Positions 43,001 through 53,113 of a DNA stretch of 64,000 nucleotides are shown here, piece by piece. The notes beneath the pieces were generated by a model, which worked only from the letters and a program-made list of their open reading frames with translations, ran no database searches and was not told where the DNA came from. The position numbers and the translations under genes were made by a program. The DNA is from Lewinella sp. IMCC34191 (lineage in GTDB: Bacteria; Bacteroidota; Bacteroidia; Chitinophagales; Saprospiraceae): contig NZ_QNQZ01000009.1 of the NCBI RefSeq assembly GCF_003390935.1, positions 62,001-126,000 on the forward strand, read 5' to 3'. Positions within the stretch are counted from its first letter, which is position 1. Each line of letters begins with the position of its first letter.

Positions 43001-44788
43001 TTAGTCCAGCTTCAACACGTCAAGAAAGGCTTTCTGGGGTACCTCCACCTTTCCAAACTGACGCATCTTCCGCTTACCGGCCTTCTGCTTCTCCAGCAGT
43101 TTCCGCTTCCGGCTGATATCGCCACCGTAACATTTCGCCGTGACGTCCTTACGCATGGCCGACAGGGTTTCCCGGGCGATAACCTTCGCGCCGATGGCCG
43201 CCTGGATAGCGATCATAAATTGCTGACGTGGAAGTAATTCACGGAGCTTCTTACACATCTGACGTCCGATCTGTTCCGCTTTACTGCGGTGTACCAGGGC
43301 GGAAAGCGCATCCACGTTCTCGCCGTTCAGTTTGATGTCCATCCGGACCAGGTCGGTTTCTTGATAATCCTTAGGCTGGTAATCGAAGCTGGCGTATCCG
43401 CGGCTGATCGACTTCAGGCGATCGTAGAAGTCGAAGACGATCTCCGCCAGCGGCAGCACGAAATGCAATTCCACCCGCTCCGGGCTGAGGTAGGTCTGTT
43501 TGGTCAGCGTTCCACGCTTATCGATACACAAGGTCATAATGGCTCCAATATAATCGGTCGTGGTGATGATCTGCGCGGAGATCATCGGCTCGTCTACCCG
43601 CGCGCGATGGTTCACGTCCGGCAGTTCGGCCGGGTTGCGGATCTCAGTCAGCACGCCTTTGGTATCCGTGACCCGGTAGGTCACGTTCGGCACGGTGGTG
43701 ATCACGTCCATGTTGAATTCCCGGAACAGCCGCTCCTGGACGATCTCCAGGTGGAGCATGCCAAGGAAGCCACAGCGGAAGCCGTAGCCAAGGGCGGCAC
43801 TGGTTTCCGGTTCGAAGACTAGGCTGGCATCGTTCAGCTGTAGTTTTTCCAGACTGTCTCGGAGGGGCTCGAAATCATCGTTATCGAGCGGGAAGATACC
43901 CGCGAACACCATCGGCTTCACTTCCTCGAAGCCGGCCAGCATCTCACCGGGGTTGTCGTTCAGGGTCACGGTGTCACCCACCTTGATCTCCGAGCTGTTC
44001 TTGATGCCGGTGATGATGTAACCCACGTCCCCACAACCGATTTTCTGCGTCGGTTTTGGGGTAATCTCCATCGCGCCAACCTCATCCGCACCGTAAACCG
44101 CCTCGGTGGCTACGAACTTGATCTCGTCGTTTTTGCGTAGCTCGCCGTTCATCACGCGAACGTAGGCGATGACGCCGCGAAAAGGGTTAAAAACAGAATC
44201 GAAGATGAGGGCCTGGAGGGGAGCTTTGGGGTCACCCTTGGGGGCGGGAACACGTTCCACCACCGCCTTCATGATCTCCGGCACCCCAATACCGGTCTTT
44301 CCCGAGGCAAGAATAATGTCCTCCCGCTCGCAACCCGTCAGGTCGATCATCTGGTCGGCCATCTCCTCGATCATGGCCGTTTGCATGTCTACCTTATTCA
44401 GGACCGGAATGATCTCCAGATCATGTTCCAGGGCCAGAAATAGGTTGGATATCGTCTGCGCCTGAATGCCCTGGGTGGCATCCACCAGCAATAAGGCACC
44501 TTCGCAGGCCGCGATAGACCGGGACACCTCGTAACTGAAGTCAACGTGACCGGGGGTGTCGATCATGTTGAAGGTGTACATCTCCCCGTCGTCGTGCGGG
44601 TAATGCATCTGGATGGCGTGACTCTTGATGGTGATGCCCCGCTCCCGCTCGAGGTCCATATCGTCGAGCTGCTGGTCCCGCTTTTCTCGCTCGTTCACCG
44701 ACTGGGTGAAATCGAGCAGGCGATCGGACAGGGTGGATTTACCGTGATCGATATGGGCAATGACGCAAAAGTTGCGGATGTTCTTCAA
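43001..44788 (-). CDS. lepA: Elongation factor 4 (LepA), ribosomal back-translocase
   Basis: 595 residues from a TTG start. The family start ([19 protein letters not shown]) fits this codon exactly. GTPase motifs: G1 [10 protein letters not shown]3 DTPGHVDF, G4 NKVD. The LepA-specific C-terminal domain ([29 protein letters not shown]) is complete. It acts on stalled or mis-translocated ribosomes in the cytoplasm. It has a -7 promoter element at 44819-44826. No signal peptidase gene (lepB) follows, unlike in many proteobacteria. Confidence 0.97.
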   Translation of the reverse strand: MKNIRNFCVIAHIDHGKSTLSDRLLDFTQSVNEREKRDQQLDDMDLERERGITIKSHAIQMHYPHDDGEMYTFNMIDTPGHVDFSYEVSRSIAACEGALLLVDATQGIQAQTISNLFLALEHDLEIIPVLNKVDMQTAMIEEMADQMIDLTGCEREDIILASGKTGIGVPEIMKAVVERVPAPKGDPKAPLQALIFDSVFNPFRGVIAYVRVMNGELRKNDEIKFVATEAVYGADEVGAMEITPKPTQKIGCGDVGYIITGIKNSSEIKVGDTVTLNDNPGEMLAGFEEVKPMVFAGIFPLDNDDFEPLRDSLEKLQLNDASLVFEPETSAALGYGFRCGFLGMLHLEIVQERLFREFNMDVITTVPNVTYRVTDTKGVLTEIRNPAELPDVNHRARVDEPMISAQIITTTDYIGAIMTLCIDKRGTLTKQTYLSPERVELHFVLPLAEIVFDFYDRLKSISRGYASFDYQPKDYQETDLVRMDIKLNGENVDALSALVHRSKAEQIGRQMCKKLRELLPRQQFMIAIQAAIGAKVIARETLSAMRKDVTAKCYGGDISRKRKLLEKQKAGKRKMRQFGKVEVPQKAFLDVLKLD

Positions 44789-44818
44789 GGCGGGAAGGAA
44801 TTAACAGTGGTTACGGCG

Positions 44819-44826
44819 CAAAGATA
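44819..44826 (-). promoter_or_regulatory. -7 promoter element of lepA
   Basis: TATCTTTG on the minus strand, a full TAnnTTTG match, 31 nt before the lepA TTG start codon. Confidence 0.55.
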
Positions 44827-44914
44827 GCTAACAGACAGCGCCATGCTTTGGTTTTTCGGTTGTCCGCCCGCAGACTCGTTCCTTCATTGTGCCGGAATTG
44901 CTGGTAGAGAAAGG

Positions 44915-44933
44915 GCGGCGGAGCGCAGGTAGA
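44915..44933 (+). repeat. Copy of the dispersed 19-nt repeat upstream of tamB
   Basis: An exact copy in the divergent lepA-tamB gap, about 375 nt from the tamB ATG and 127 nt from lepA. Confidence 0.8.
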
Positions 44934-45309
44934 CAGCTGTTCAAGCCACCGCGGTATCTCCCTCTTATCCGCATCTAACCCCACGAACCGGCCGTGTATG
45001 CTTAGCGTCTATCGAAGTAATTTGTAGAGAGCCTAGTTCGGATCGATGCCAGGGCCTGAACGTTGCGGATCCTTCTTTAAACTTTTGTTATTCAGCAGCT
45101 ATAAGCGCTGGCTCGTAGACGAAGCGCTTTAACTTGTGGTTGTGGGCTACCAAGGGGTGTATGCTGCCCTATCTGGCACATCTACTCGTCAATACGCTTA
45201 ACACACTTGGAGCTAACGTACAGACCGCGGCAAATAAGCCCTTCTAGCCACTAATTCTAACCACAACTAGCGGTAAAGGCCATGCGTTACATAGCCGCTA
45301 ACTCCTCCA

Positions 45310-48300
45310 ATGGAAGAACCGAATGACGTACCTGTAACCCCGCCGCCCCGCAAGCGGAAACGCCGCTGGTGGCACCGGGTACGTAAGCTCTTCGTTTGGA
45401 TGGTGCTGCTGGTCGTCTTTCTACTGGGCCTGCTGCAGTTGCCCGACTTTCAAAACTGGCTTGTCGATCGTGTCACCGCCGGCCTGAGTAAGACTCTCGA
45501 AACCCAGGTGGACATTGAGTACGCCCGGCTCTCCTGGTTCGATGAGCTGACCATCCAGGGGGTCTTTATCGAAGATAAATACGGAGATACCCTCCTCTAC
45601 GGGCAGGAGATCGCCGCGGATTTCAACCTGCTATCCCTTCTCGATAATTCGATTGAGATCGAGGAGCTAACGATTACCGATACGCGCTTCAAGATCAGGA
45701 GGGATCTCGGGGATGCGGAATCGAATCTGGAAACCGCCCTCGAGAAATTGTTCCCCTCGCGGACAAAAGCTCAACGGCCCATCAATCTTGCGTTGGACCG
45801 CCTGGACCTGGAAAACATATCGTTCGTCCAGGATGACAGTGTGCGGGGACAGCGCTTCGACGTGGCTTTGGAATCCGCCGTGGTCTACATCGATGAACTC
45901 GATCTGGTTAACAAACGGATCGGCCTGGAGACCGCCGAGGTGCGACGCCCCGTAGTGCGCCAAACCTCTATCCCCCCTACCCCGCTAAGTTCCGTACCGG
46001 GGCTGGATGAGGCAATCCGTTCTATTGATAGCACCCTGGTTGACAGTAATCGCGTTAGCCTGCACGTCAGCATTGACGCCCTGGAGATCATCGATGGTGT
46101 ATTCGAACTGGACAACTTCCGTAAGGACCCGATCGAGACGGCCGACATTTCTTCCGTCGACTTCGCCCGCCTAGGGGTCAGGGACATCAACCTGGAATTG
46201 ACCCAGGTGGATTACCAAGCCAGCGAAGTAACCGCCCGGATCCAACACCTCAGCCTGGAAGAAAAGAGTGGCTTCATCCTTGACCGCCTCAGCGTAGATG
46301 AACTGCGGATAACACCAACGGACCTGGTTTTTAACGACCTCATCCTGACAACGCCCAACAGTTCATTATCCGATTCCCTGAGTTTCACCTTCCCGGGGGG
46401 ATGGGAATCCTGGTCCGAATTCAACGATCGCGTACGGATGAGTATCGGGCTGGAACCCAGCATCGTGAACGTGCGGGACATTCTTTATTTCGCCCGGCAA
46501 TTACGGTTTAACCCCTTCTTCCGGGATAACCGGGATCGCAACATTCGCCTCGGCGGCCAATTTACAGGCCGCGTGAATAACCTTCGCGCCCAGGACGTCG
46601 TCCTTGCCCTCGATGAGAACAACTACCTGGAAGGCAGCTTCAGCAGCCGCAACCTGGCGCAGCCCGGATCGGAAGCCCTGAACCTCGAGCTAGATGCCAT
46701 GCGTACCAGCGTGACTACGCTGCGCCGCTTGATTCCCCGGATGAATCTTCCGGCCAACTTCAATAAGCTGGGGCGGCTCAACTTCGACGGTCGCTTCGAC
46801 GGCTTCTTTACCGACTTTGCCGCGAAGGGTGATTTGCGTACCGATATCGGACGGGCCGTCCTGGACATGCGCATGGATATCGAAAACGGGGCGGAACGGG
46901 CGGAATACAGCGGTTCCTTATCGCTGGATCGATTCGATTTGGGCATCTGGACGAATAATGAGGACCTGGGCATCGTCAATTTTACCGCCGCCATTGACGA
47001 CGGGCAAGGACTGACGGCCACTTCCGCTTACGCAAACCTGCGTGCTACCATCGAGGCGCTCGAATTTAAAGGCTACCGTTACGAAAATGCGCTCATCAAC
47101 GGGCAACTGCAGCAACAGTTCTTCGATGGTAGCTTCGCCATCGCCGATGAAAACATCGACCTGAATTTTTTAGGGGAACTCAATTTCCGCGACAGCATTC
47201 CTGTCTTCGACTTCAGTGCTGAAATTAACCGGATCGACCTGCAAGCTCTCAATCTCAGCGAGCGGCTTGTGGTGTTGTCGGGCGATGTCGACCTGAACAT
47301 TGTCAATACGGTCTTCAGCGATATGGAGGGACGTGTCGAATTAGACAGCTTCCGGGTAGTCCGCGACACCGCAACCATCAACGTAGGCAAACTACTCGCC
47401 TACTCTAACTTCAACGAGGAGGGACAAAAGGTTGTCAAGTTGGAAAGCGACATTGCGAAGGGAGAAATAGTCGGTCGCTTCGATATCAATGAGGTGTCCT
47501 CCAGCCTAACCAAATATCTGGTCGAATACTACCCCGGCTGGGCCAGTCGGCTGAATATCCAGGCACCCCGGGCTTTCCCAACGGATAATCGCTTCAGTTT
47601 CGATATTACCATCACCGATTCCAAGGGGTTGAATCGCCTTGTCAACCCGAAGCTAGGCCCCCTGATTGACGTGCAACTTACAGGTAGCTACGATGGATTC
47701 GATGATCAGATGCGGGCCGAATTAATTGCACCGCGCTTTTCCTTCGATAACATCTCCTTCGTGGACCTTATCGTCCGTACTAAAGGAAAAGAATCAGAAG
47801 GAGAATTAGACCTGCTAATTGATTCCACCCTCCTGAATGGGAAGCCCATCCTAAACCAACTTACCCTACTCAGCCTGATCGACCGGGACACCATCGACTT
47901 CGGGATCAATTACGGTGGTGCCGGCGGCGTCTTTTTGGAAAAGCTCAATCTGAACGGACAAATCACGCTTCCCGATACGGCCAACTACGCGGTGCGTTTC
48001 GACGATTCGGATTTAGTACTCTTTCAGGAGCCGTGGACCATACGCCGCGATAACCGCATTGTCATCGGACCGGAATATATCGACACACGCAACTTCAGCC
48101 TGCGAAGCGGTGAGCGCAGCATCCGGCTATCCAAGCGGGGAGATCTGGGCCTCGATCTGAACCTGGAAAATATGGCCCTCGGCCTCATTGATTCTGTGTG
48201 GAATTACCAGCCGCTAGACTTTGGCGGTCGGGTGGACATACACGTTGGCGTCGATAACGCCTTCCTGCTGCAGGGGATTACCGCGGATATCCGCAGCGAT

Positions 48301-50184
48301 ACCATGCTGATTAACGGCGACGATTACGGTTACCTCCGCGTTGACATGCGCGCTCCAAATCCTAAAGGCAGGGTCAATGCTTACCTGAACCTGAACCGAG
48401 ATACGTCCCAACTCATCGCCGAAGCCGTATTCAATCTAGGGGACCTAACGGAAAATCCCCGCGTCGATCAGCAAAAGAACTATTTGGACCTCACCGTGAA
48501 CGTGACCGGATACCCCTTGGACCTGGCCAGCTACTGGGTGGGTGGTTCCGTATCGGATATCGTTGGCAAGATCGACGCGCAACTGAACGTGTCCGGACCG
48601 GCGGGGGAAGCAGATGTGCAAGGGTATATCGATGCATCCGCAGGAGCCTTTACCCTCGATTACCTGCAAACCCGCTACCACTTCAATGAATCGCGCGTTC
48701 GCATCACGAACAACCTATTCGATCTTGCGGGCACCCGATTGCTGGATCGCTACAACAACGTAGCGCGGCTCACGGGGGGCATTACGCACGACCGACTAAA
48801 GAATTTGGGGATCAACGCCCGCCTGCGAACGGATCGCTTCCTTGCCCTCGATCTTGCCCCGGGGGATAATCCAAACTTTTACGGACAGGCGATTGGCAGT
48901 GGAACGGTCGACTTCACGGGTAACTTCCGACAGACCGACATCTACGTTCGGGCTACGGTAGGCCGCGACTCCCGCCTGGCCATTCCCGTTTCCGAAGGCT
49001 CGGGTGCAGGCCCCATCGACAACGTGCGCTTTGTCGACCGGACCGTCTACCAGGAAGAAGAAGAGGTAGTAACGGCCGCCGACCCGACCGGGGTAAGCCT
49101 GGAGATGGAAATTGAGGTCCTGGATGAGGCCGTCGGTCAGATCATTTTTGATGAAGAAGTCGGTGACATTCTGGAAGGAAGCGGGAACGGGAACCTCAGT
49201 CTCCGCATACCCCGTGACGGTACTTTACAGATGTACGGAACCATCACGCTGACCCAGGGAGACTATCTCTTCACCCTGTACAAGGTGGTAAATAAGGAAT
49301 TTTCCGTTCGCCCCGGGGGAACGGTGACCTGGTCCGGCGATCCCTTTGCGGCGCGCATCGACATCGAAGCCGATTACCAGAACCTAAAAACCCCCATCAT
49401 CAACTTCATCCGGGAATACCTACCCCTAGACGGATCCAATCAGGGCGCGTCGGACCTTACCCGCGCGGCCAGCCAGGCTACGGATATTGACCTTACCCTG
49501 CAACTGGACGGTATTCTCACTCAGCCGGACATCAACTTTGACATCAGTTTCCCCAGCCTGGACGGCACCCTGGAAACCTACGCGAATAATAAGCGCCGCC
49601 AACTTCTCCTCGATCAGAGCGAGCTGAACCGGCAGGTATTCGGATTGATCGCGGTAGGCCAGTTCCTGCCCGCTGACCTTAGTTTCAACGTAACGGATGT
49701 GGCGGTTAACACCGTCAGTGAATGGCTCTCCAGCTACCTGAGCCTGTTGCTTAACAACCTCTTGGAGGATACATTTGGCGAAGATGCCTTTATCTCCGGC
49801 TTCGATTTCGACATCGCCTACAGCAATTACGCCAACAATAATATTCGCACGGATAATGCGATCACGCGGGGCCAGACGGTTGAATTCTCTTTCCGCCGGG
49901 ATTTCAATAATCGCCTTAGCCTGAGTGGAGACGTGAACGTGCTAAACGACCAGGTGGTAAGTGGCGGCGGCAACACCGGAACCTTCATCGGCAATGACGT
50001 CGTGCTCGAGTACGTACTCAACGACAGCCGATCGCTCAAATTACGTGTGTACCAGCGCCTGCAACCTGATATTTCGAGCCGCCGACGAATTCAGATAGGT
50101 ACCGGACTTAGCTGGCGCCGAGAATTCGACTCCCTCTCGGAATTCTTTGCCGGCTTCAAAAACGACGCATCCGGCAAGCGTTAA
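45310..50184 (+). CDS. tamB: TamB-like translocation and assembly module protein
   Basis: 1,624 residues, the largest gene here. A basic N-terminus (PPPRKRKRRWWHRVRK) is followed by one inner-membrane anchor helix (about residues 25-42), then about 1,100 residues of beta-strand-rich, hydrophobic-groove-type sequence. The C-terminal 300 residues form the TamB/DUF490 domain (MYGTITLTQGDYLFTLYKVV; SELNRQVFGLIAVGQFLP; LSLSGDVNVLNDQ). TamB proteins span the periplasm and are thought to move phospholipids or assist outer-membrane protein assembly with an Omp85 partner. No Omp85/TamA gene is adjacent. Its stop codon overlaps that of the convergent glycosyltransferase gene. Confidence 0.9.
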   Translation: MEEPNDVPVTPPPRKRKRRWWHRVRKLFVWMVLLVVFLLGLLQLPDFQNWLVDRVTAGLSKTLETQVDIEYARLSWFDELTIQGVFIEDKYGDTLLYGQEIAADFNLLSLLDNSIEIEELTITDTRFKIRRDLGDAESNLETALEKLFPSRTKAQRPINLALDRLDLENISFVQDDSVRGQRFDVALESAVVYIDELDLVNKRIGLETAEVRRPVVRQTSIPPTPLSSVPGLDEAIRSIDSTLVDSNRVSLHVSIDALEIIDGVFELDNFRKDPIETADISSVDFARLGVRDINLELTQVDYQASEVTARIQHLSLEEKSGFILDRLSVDELRITPTDLVFNDLILTTPNSSLSDSLSFTFPGGWESWSEFNDRVRMSIGLEPSIVNVRDILYFARQLRFNPFFRDNRDRNIRLGGQFTGRVNNLRAQDVVLALDENNYLEGSFSSRNLAQPGSEALNLELDAMRTSVTTLRRLIPRMNLPANFNKLGRLNFDGRFDGFFTDFAAKGDLRTDIGRAVLDMRMDIENGAERAEYSGSLSLDRFDLGIWTNNEDLGIVNFTAAIDDGQGLTATSAYANLRATIEALEFKGYRYENALINGQLQQQFFDGSFAIADENIDLNFLGELNFRDSIPVFDFSAEINRIDLQALNLSERLVVLSGDVDLNIVNTVFSDMEGRVELDSFRVVRDTATINVGKLLAYSNFNEEGQKVVKLESDIAKGEIVGRFDINEVSSSLTKYLVEYYPGWASRLNIQAPRAFPTDNRFSFDITITDSKGLNRLVNPKLGPLIDVQLTGSYDGFDDQMRAELIAPRFSFDNISFVDLIVRTKGKESEGELDLLIDSTLLNGKPILNQLTLLSLIDRDTIDFGINYGGAGGVFLEKLNLNGQITLPDTANYAVRFDDSDLVLFQEPWTIRRDNRIVIGPEYIDTRNFSLRSGERSIRLSKRGDLGLDLNLENMALGLIDSVWNYQPLDFGGRVDIHVGVDNAFLLQGITADIRSDTMLINGDDYGYLRVDMRAPNPKGRVNAYLNLNRDTSQLIAEAVFNLGDLTENPRVDQQKNYLDLTVNVTGYPLDLASYWVGGSVSDIVGKIDAQLNVSGPAGEADVQGYIDASAGAFTLDYLQTRYHFNESRVRITNNLFDLAGTRLLDRYNNVARLTGGITHDRLKNLGINARLRTDRFLALDLAPGDNPNFYGQAIGSGTVDFTGNFRQTDIYVRATVGRDSRLAIPVSEGSGAGPIDNVRFVDRTVYQEEEEVVTAADPTGVSLEMEIEVLDEAVGQIIFDEEVGDILEGSGNGNLSLRIPRDGTLQMYGTITLTQGDYLFTLYKVVNKEFSVRPGGTVTWSGDPFAARIDIEADYQNLKTPIINFIREYLPLDGSNQGASDLTRAASQATDIDLTLQLDGILTQPDINFDISFPSLDGTLETYANNKRRQLLLDQSELNRQVFGLIAVGQFLPADLSFNVTDVAVNTVSEWLSSYLSLLLNNLLEDTFGEDAFISGFDFDIAYSNYANNNIRTDNAITRGQTVEFSFRRDFNNRLSLSGDVNVLNDQVVSGGGNTGTFIGNDVVLEYVLNDSRSLKLRVYQRLQPDISSRRRIQIGTGLSWRREFDSLSEFFAGFKNDASGKR

Positions 50185-52151
50185 ACTACCTCGGCAGGAC
50201 GTCGGCCCAGGCTGGGAAAATGTCGGATCACCAGCTGCCAATCATCAACGATGCGGTAGTCACGGGCGTACAGCAGGTTCAGGTGGTGAAGCGTAGACTC
50301 GTCTTCAATGATCGTTCCCGATCCGGGATTAAGTACCCCTCGCTTAATTTTCGGCAATAGGTGCCGGTCCGGGTCCCCTGGATGATAGCCGATCCAGCTC
50401 AAGCGACCGACAAGCACGCTCAGGAGGTTAGCGAGGTAGCCGCCTTTATTGCTGACCATCCATATTGTAAGGGGCGTGCTGAACAGGAGCACCAGTGCCA
50501 ATGCACGATCGAAAAGCCACTTACCCCGCCGGTAGGTAGGGTCGTCGATGCGCAAATTCACGTCTATCGTATAGAGTGTCCCTCGCTGGTCCGAGCGGTG
50601 GCTGCCGATGATGCTGCTGCTCTTTTCGGGCAGGATGCGGTATTGCAGGTCCGGACCCAGTTCGCTCATCCACCGTTGGATGTCACCAATATCCAAATCC
50701 GCCGAGCAGAAGATGATTTCCTCGGCGCGATACAGGCGGGCCAGCGTGGAGAGGCGGTCGGTCGTTCCGATGTCTTCCTCACCGATGACTACATCCGCCC
50801 CGGTTATCGGCCGAACCCGCCCGATAAATTGGGCTTTGGCACCTACGCGCTGAAGAAGACCCAGGGTGCGTTCGGTTTCTGCCGTCCCGCCCACGATGAG
50901 TAGCCGGGATGCTTCCCGCGCACCGAGTTGTCGGTGGCTCATCATTTGGGCGGCGGCGCGCAGGAATAACGTTATCAGCACGGCCCAGGAGGCTCCCAGG
51001 ACGAGTAAAGCCCGGCTCGGGCGGAGTTGCTCTGGCAACAAGCCGTAGACTGAAAGAAGAAGTAAGGTGCCAAGGGCCAGGCTGCGCAGCAGACGGCCAT
51101 AATCATAGGGGCGATCGTATCCTCCACCGAGAAATATGCTTCCCGTCCAGAGCAAGGTATAGCCCGGGAAATGAACCCAATTGATGTGGTCGGAAAAATA
51201 GTCCGCATCGCCGAAGTGATAGGCGGCCCACAGGCGCTTCAGTGTAATGAGGCCGAGATAGATGCCCACCGCATCCATTACCGGGAAACAGAGCTTCCGC
51301 CACAGGTTTCCGGCCACGGTACCCACGGCCCGGACGTAGATGGCAGCCTGCATCATCCACACCAGTAAACTGGCGCGTGACCCGGCGAAATGCTTACGGG
51401 CAAAGATCACCATCGCCTGGTAAAACACCCGTACGTAATTCAGGCTGCCCCGCTTGGTGCTTTCCCCTTTGTAGTGTAGGATACTGGTATGCGGATAGTA
51501 GTAGTTATGGTACCCACCCTGCGTGATCCGGTACGATAGGTCGATATCTTCCCCGTACATAAAAAACGTTTCGTCGAGCAATCCCACTTTCTTTAAGGCG
51601 GAAGCGCGCAGCCACATATACGCCCCCGCCAGAACGGCTACGCGGTGCACTTCATCTTCTGCGAGGTACCCCAGATGGTATTCGTTAAAGCGGGTGGAAG
51701 TGGGAAATAGTCTGGATAAACCGAAAGCCTTCGTAAAGGCTACCCAGGGCGTAGGTAATCCACGCTTACTCTCCGGCAGGAAACGGCCGCTGCCATCCAG
51801 CATCCTGACACCTAGTCCTCCCAAATCAGGATGAGCTTCTGCGAAGTCATAACAGCGCTGGAAGGTGTCTTCCTGTACGACCGTATCGGGATTTAACAGC
51901 AGGTGGTACTTACCGCGGCACTGCCGTAGAGCCTGATTATTCGCTACGGAAAATCCGGGATTGTTCTGGTTGGCGATTAGCCGGACCCACGGGAATCGAC
52001 GGCGAACCATTTCGACGGAACCGTCGGCCGAGTGGTTATCAACCACCCAGACCTCCGCATCCATATTCTCCACCGCGCGCGCCACGCTCAGCAAGCACTG
52101 CTCGAGAAAGTGACGGACATTATAGCTGACGATGACAATGGAAAGCTGCAC
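50181..52151 (-). CDS. Composite glycosyltransferase: GT2 domain fused to a sugar-transferase-like membrane tail
   Basis: 656 residues from a GTG start. Residues 1-230 are a GT-A family 2 glycosyltransferase of the rhamnosyltransferase type (LSIVIVSYNVRHFLEQCLLS; NNPGFSVANNQALRQ; LLLNPDTVVQ; YGEDIDLSYR). Several membrane helices follow (about 255-415). A Rossmann-like segment comes next (RLLIVGGTAETERTLGLLQ), as in the N-terminal half of polyisoprenyl-phosphate sugar transferases. The last 115 residues resemble such a transferase in outline (RGKWLFDRALALVLLFSTPL, LPKIKRGVLNPGSG, DYRIVDDWQLVIRHF), but the usual catalytic block with its Asp-Glu pair is not recognisable. It probably makes surface polysaccharide at the inner membrane. 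Confidence 0.8.
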   Translation of the reverse strand: MQLSIVIVSYNVRHFLEQCLLSVARAVENMDAEVWVVDNHSADGSVEMVRRRFPWVRLIANQNNPGFSVANNQALRQCRGKYHLLLNPDTVVQEDTFQRCYDFAEAHPDLGGLGVRMLDGSGRFLPESKRGLPTPWVAFTKAFGLSRLFPTSTRFNEYHLGYLAEDEVHRVAVLAGAYMWLRASALKKVGLLDETFFMYGEDIDLSYRITQGGYHNYYYPHTSILHYKGESTKRGSLNYVRVFYQAMVIFARKHFAGSRASLLVWMMQAAIYVRAVGTVAGNLWRKLCFPVMDAVGIYLGLITLKRLWAAYHFGDADYFSDHINWVHFPGYTLLWTGSIFLGGGYDRPYDYGRLLRSLALGTLLLLSVYGLLPEQLRPSRALLVLGASWAVLITLFLRAAAQMMSHRQLGAREASRLLIVGGTAETERTLGLLQRVGAKAQFIGRVRPITGADVVIGEEDIGTTDRLSTLARLYRAEEIIFCSADLDIGDIQRWMSELGPDLQYRILPEKSSSIIGSHRSDQRGTLYTIDVNLRIDDPTYRRGKWLFDRALALVLLFSTPLTIWMVSNKGGYLANLLSVLVGRLSWIGYHPGDPDRHLLPKIKRGVLNPGSGTIIEDESTLHHLNLLYARDYRIVDDWQLVIRHFPSLGRRPAEVV

Positions 52152-52201
52152 GTTGCAAAGGTAGAACGCAAACTTACGCCGCTTGACCGGTTATATATCC
52201 A

Positions 52202-53113
52202 ATGTTGGATCGCAACGAATTACCACCCCGATCGAAGGGCCTTCCCCTTTTGCTACATACCGTCCTTTGCCTCGCCGGCATGGTTTTGCTCACCAGCGTC
52301 GCCTTAGGTCTGCTGGCCCGCTATTTTGGTTTATCACTCGGGGACGCAGGCGCTACGATGGAGTTAGCATCCGAGCGCATGGAGCTTCGCCTGATCCTCC
52401 TGATCAATAACCTGGGAACCTGGGGAATTCCCGCGATCCTCGCGCTTTGGTTGACGTTTCGCGCGAAGTGGACGGCGGCTGCAGGTTTGGTTCGCCCTCG
52501 AAGACCGAAGCTGATCGGTAACTCCATCCTGGTTTTTCTCTTCGGTATCCCTCTGGTCGCCTTGGCCGCCTACCTGAATCTACAACTTGACCTACCCGAG
52601 TGGATGGTTCAGTCGGAAGACGAGGGAAATGCCTTGCTGGCCAATGTCTTACGGATCGAAAGCGGGAAGGAGCTGCTAGTTGCTCTCCTTACCGTCGCGG
52701 TAGTGCCGGCAGTGGCTGAGGAATTAATGTTCCGCGGCTTGCTTCAGGGCCAGCTACTGCGTCGCGTCATGAGCGAAACAGCAGCTATCTGGGCTGCCGC
52801 CGCTATCTTCTCAGCGATCCACCTCGAATTTGCGGGCTTCTTTCCCCGCCTTCTGCTCGGGGCCCTGCTCGGTTATAGTTACCGGTGGACGGGATCCCTT
52901 TGGCTCCCGCTACTACTTCACTTCCTCTTCAATGGGTTACAGGTCATCAATACCTACGTAGCCGGTGAGTTCGTCCCGGATACGGAAATGGATGCCCGGT
53001 TAGGTACGTTACTTGCGGCGGGGGCCATAAGCCTGCTGATCGTGCTGTATCTCGGCTATAGGAATGAAAGACAGCTCAGGTTTGCCGTTCCGGCTCAATC
53101 CGATCGACGGTAA
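52202..53113 (+). CDS. CPBP-family intramembrane metalloprotease (Abi/CAAX type)
   Basis: 303 residues with about eight membrane helices. The CPBP motifs are present: EELMFRG near residue 174 (catalytic Glu pair and Arg), the second motif SAIHLEFAGFFPRLLLGALLGY (His, then Phe), and WLPLLLHFLFNG (His and Asn). In eukaryotes such enzymes trim prenylated proteins. Bacterial members serve in bacteriocin immunity or unknown proteolysis. It is divergent from the composite glycosyltransferase with a 50-nt gap, and its 3' end overlaps the GlmU-like gene by 19 nt, convergently. Confidence 0.87.
   Translation: MLDRNELPPRSKGLPLLLHTVLCLAGMVLLTSVALGLLARYFGLSLGDAGATMELASERMELRLILLINNLGTWGIPAILALWLTFRAKWTAAAGLVRPRRPKLIGNSILVFLFGIPLVALAAYLNLQLDLPEWMVQSEDEGNALLANVLRIESGKELLVALLTVAVVPAVAEELMFRGLLQGQLLRRVMSETAAIWAAAAIFSAIHLEFAGFFPRLLLGALLGYSYRWTGSLWLPLLLHFLFNGLQVINTYVAGEFVPDTEMDARLGTLLAAGAISLLIVLYLGYRNERQLRFAVPAQSDRR

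Larger units (their letters stand above)
44789..45309. other. 521-nt intergenic region between lepA and tamB
   Basis: No open reading frame of credible length on either strand. It holds the lepA promoter element, an exact copy of the dispersed repeat (44915-44933), a 7-bp hairpin with a 13-nt loop (AAGCGCT at 45103-45109 with AGCGCTT at 45123-45129), and a 6-bp pairing TAGCGG/CCGCTA (45268-45300) just before the TamB start. It is the longest non-coding stretch in the window, so a small RNA or long tamB leader is possible, but no known RNA family was recognised. Confidence 0.5.

Noticed and set aside
50954-50972. Possible extra copy of the 19-nt repeat in the composite glycosyltransferase gene
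   Set aside because: Several mismatches, and the sequence is explained by GC-rich codons for LRAAAQ.
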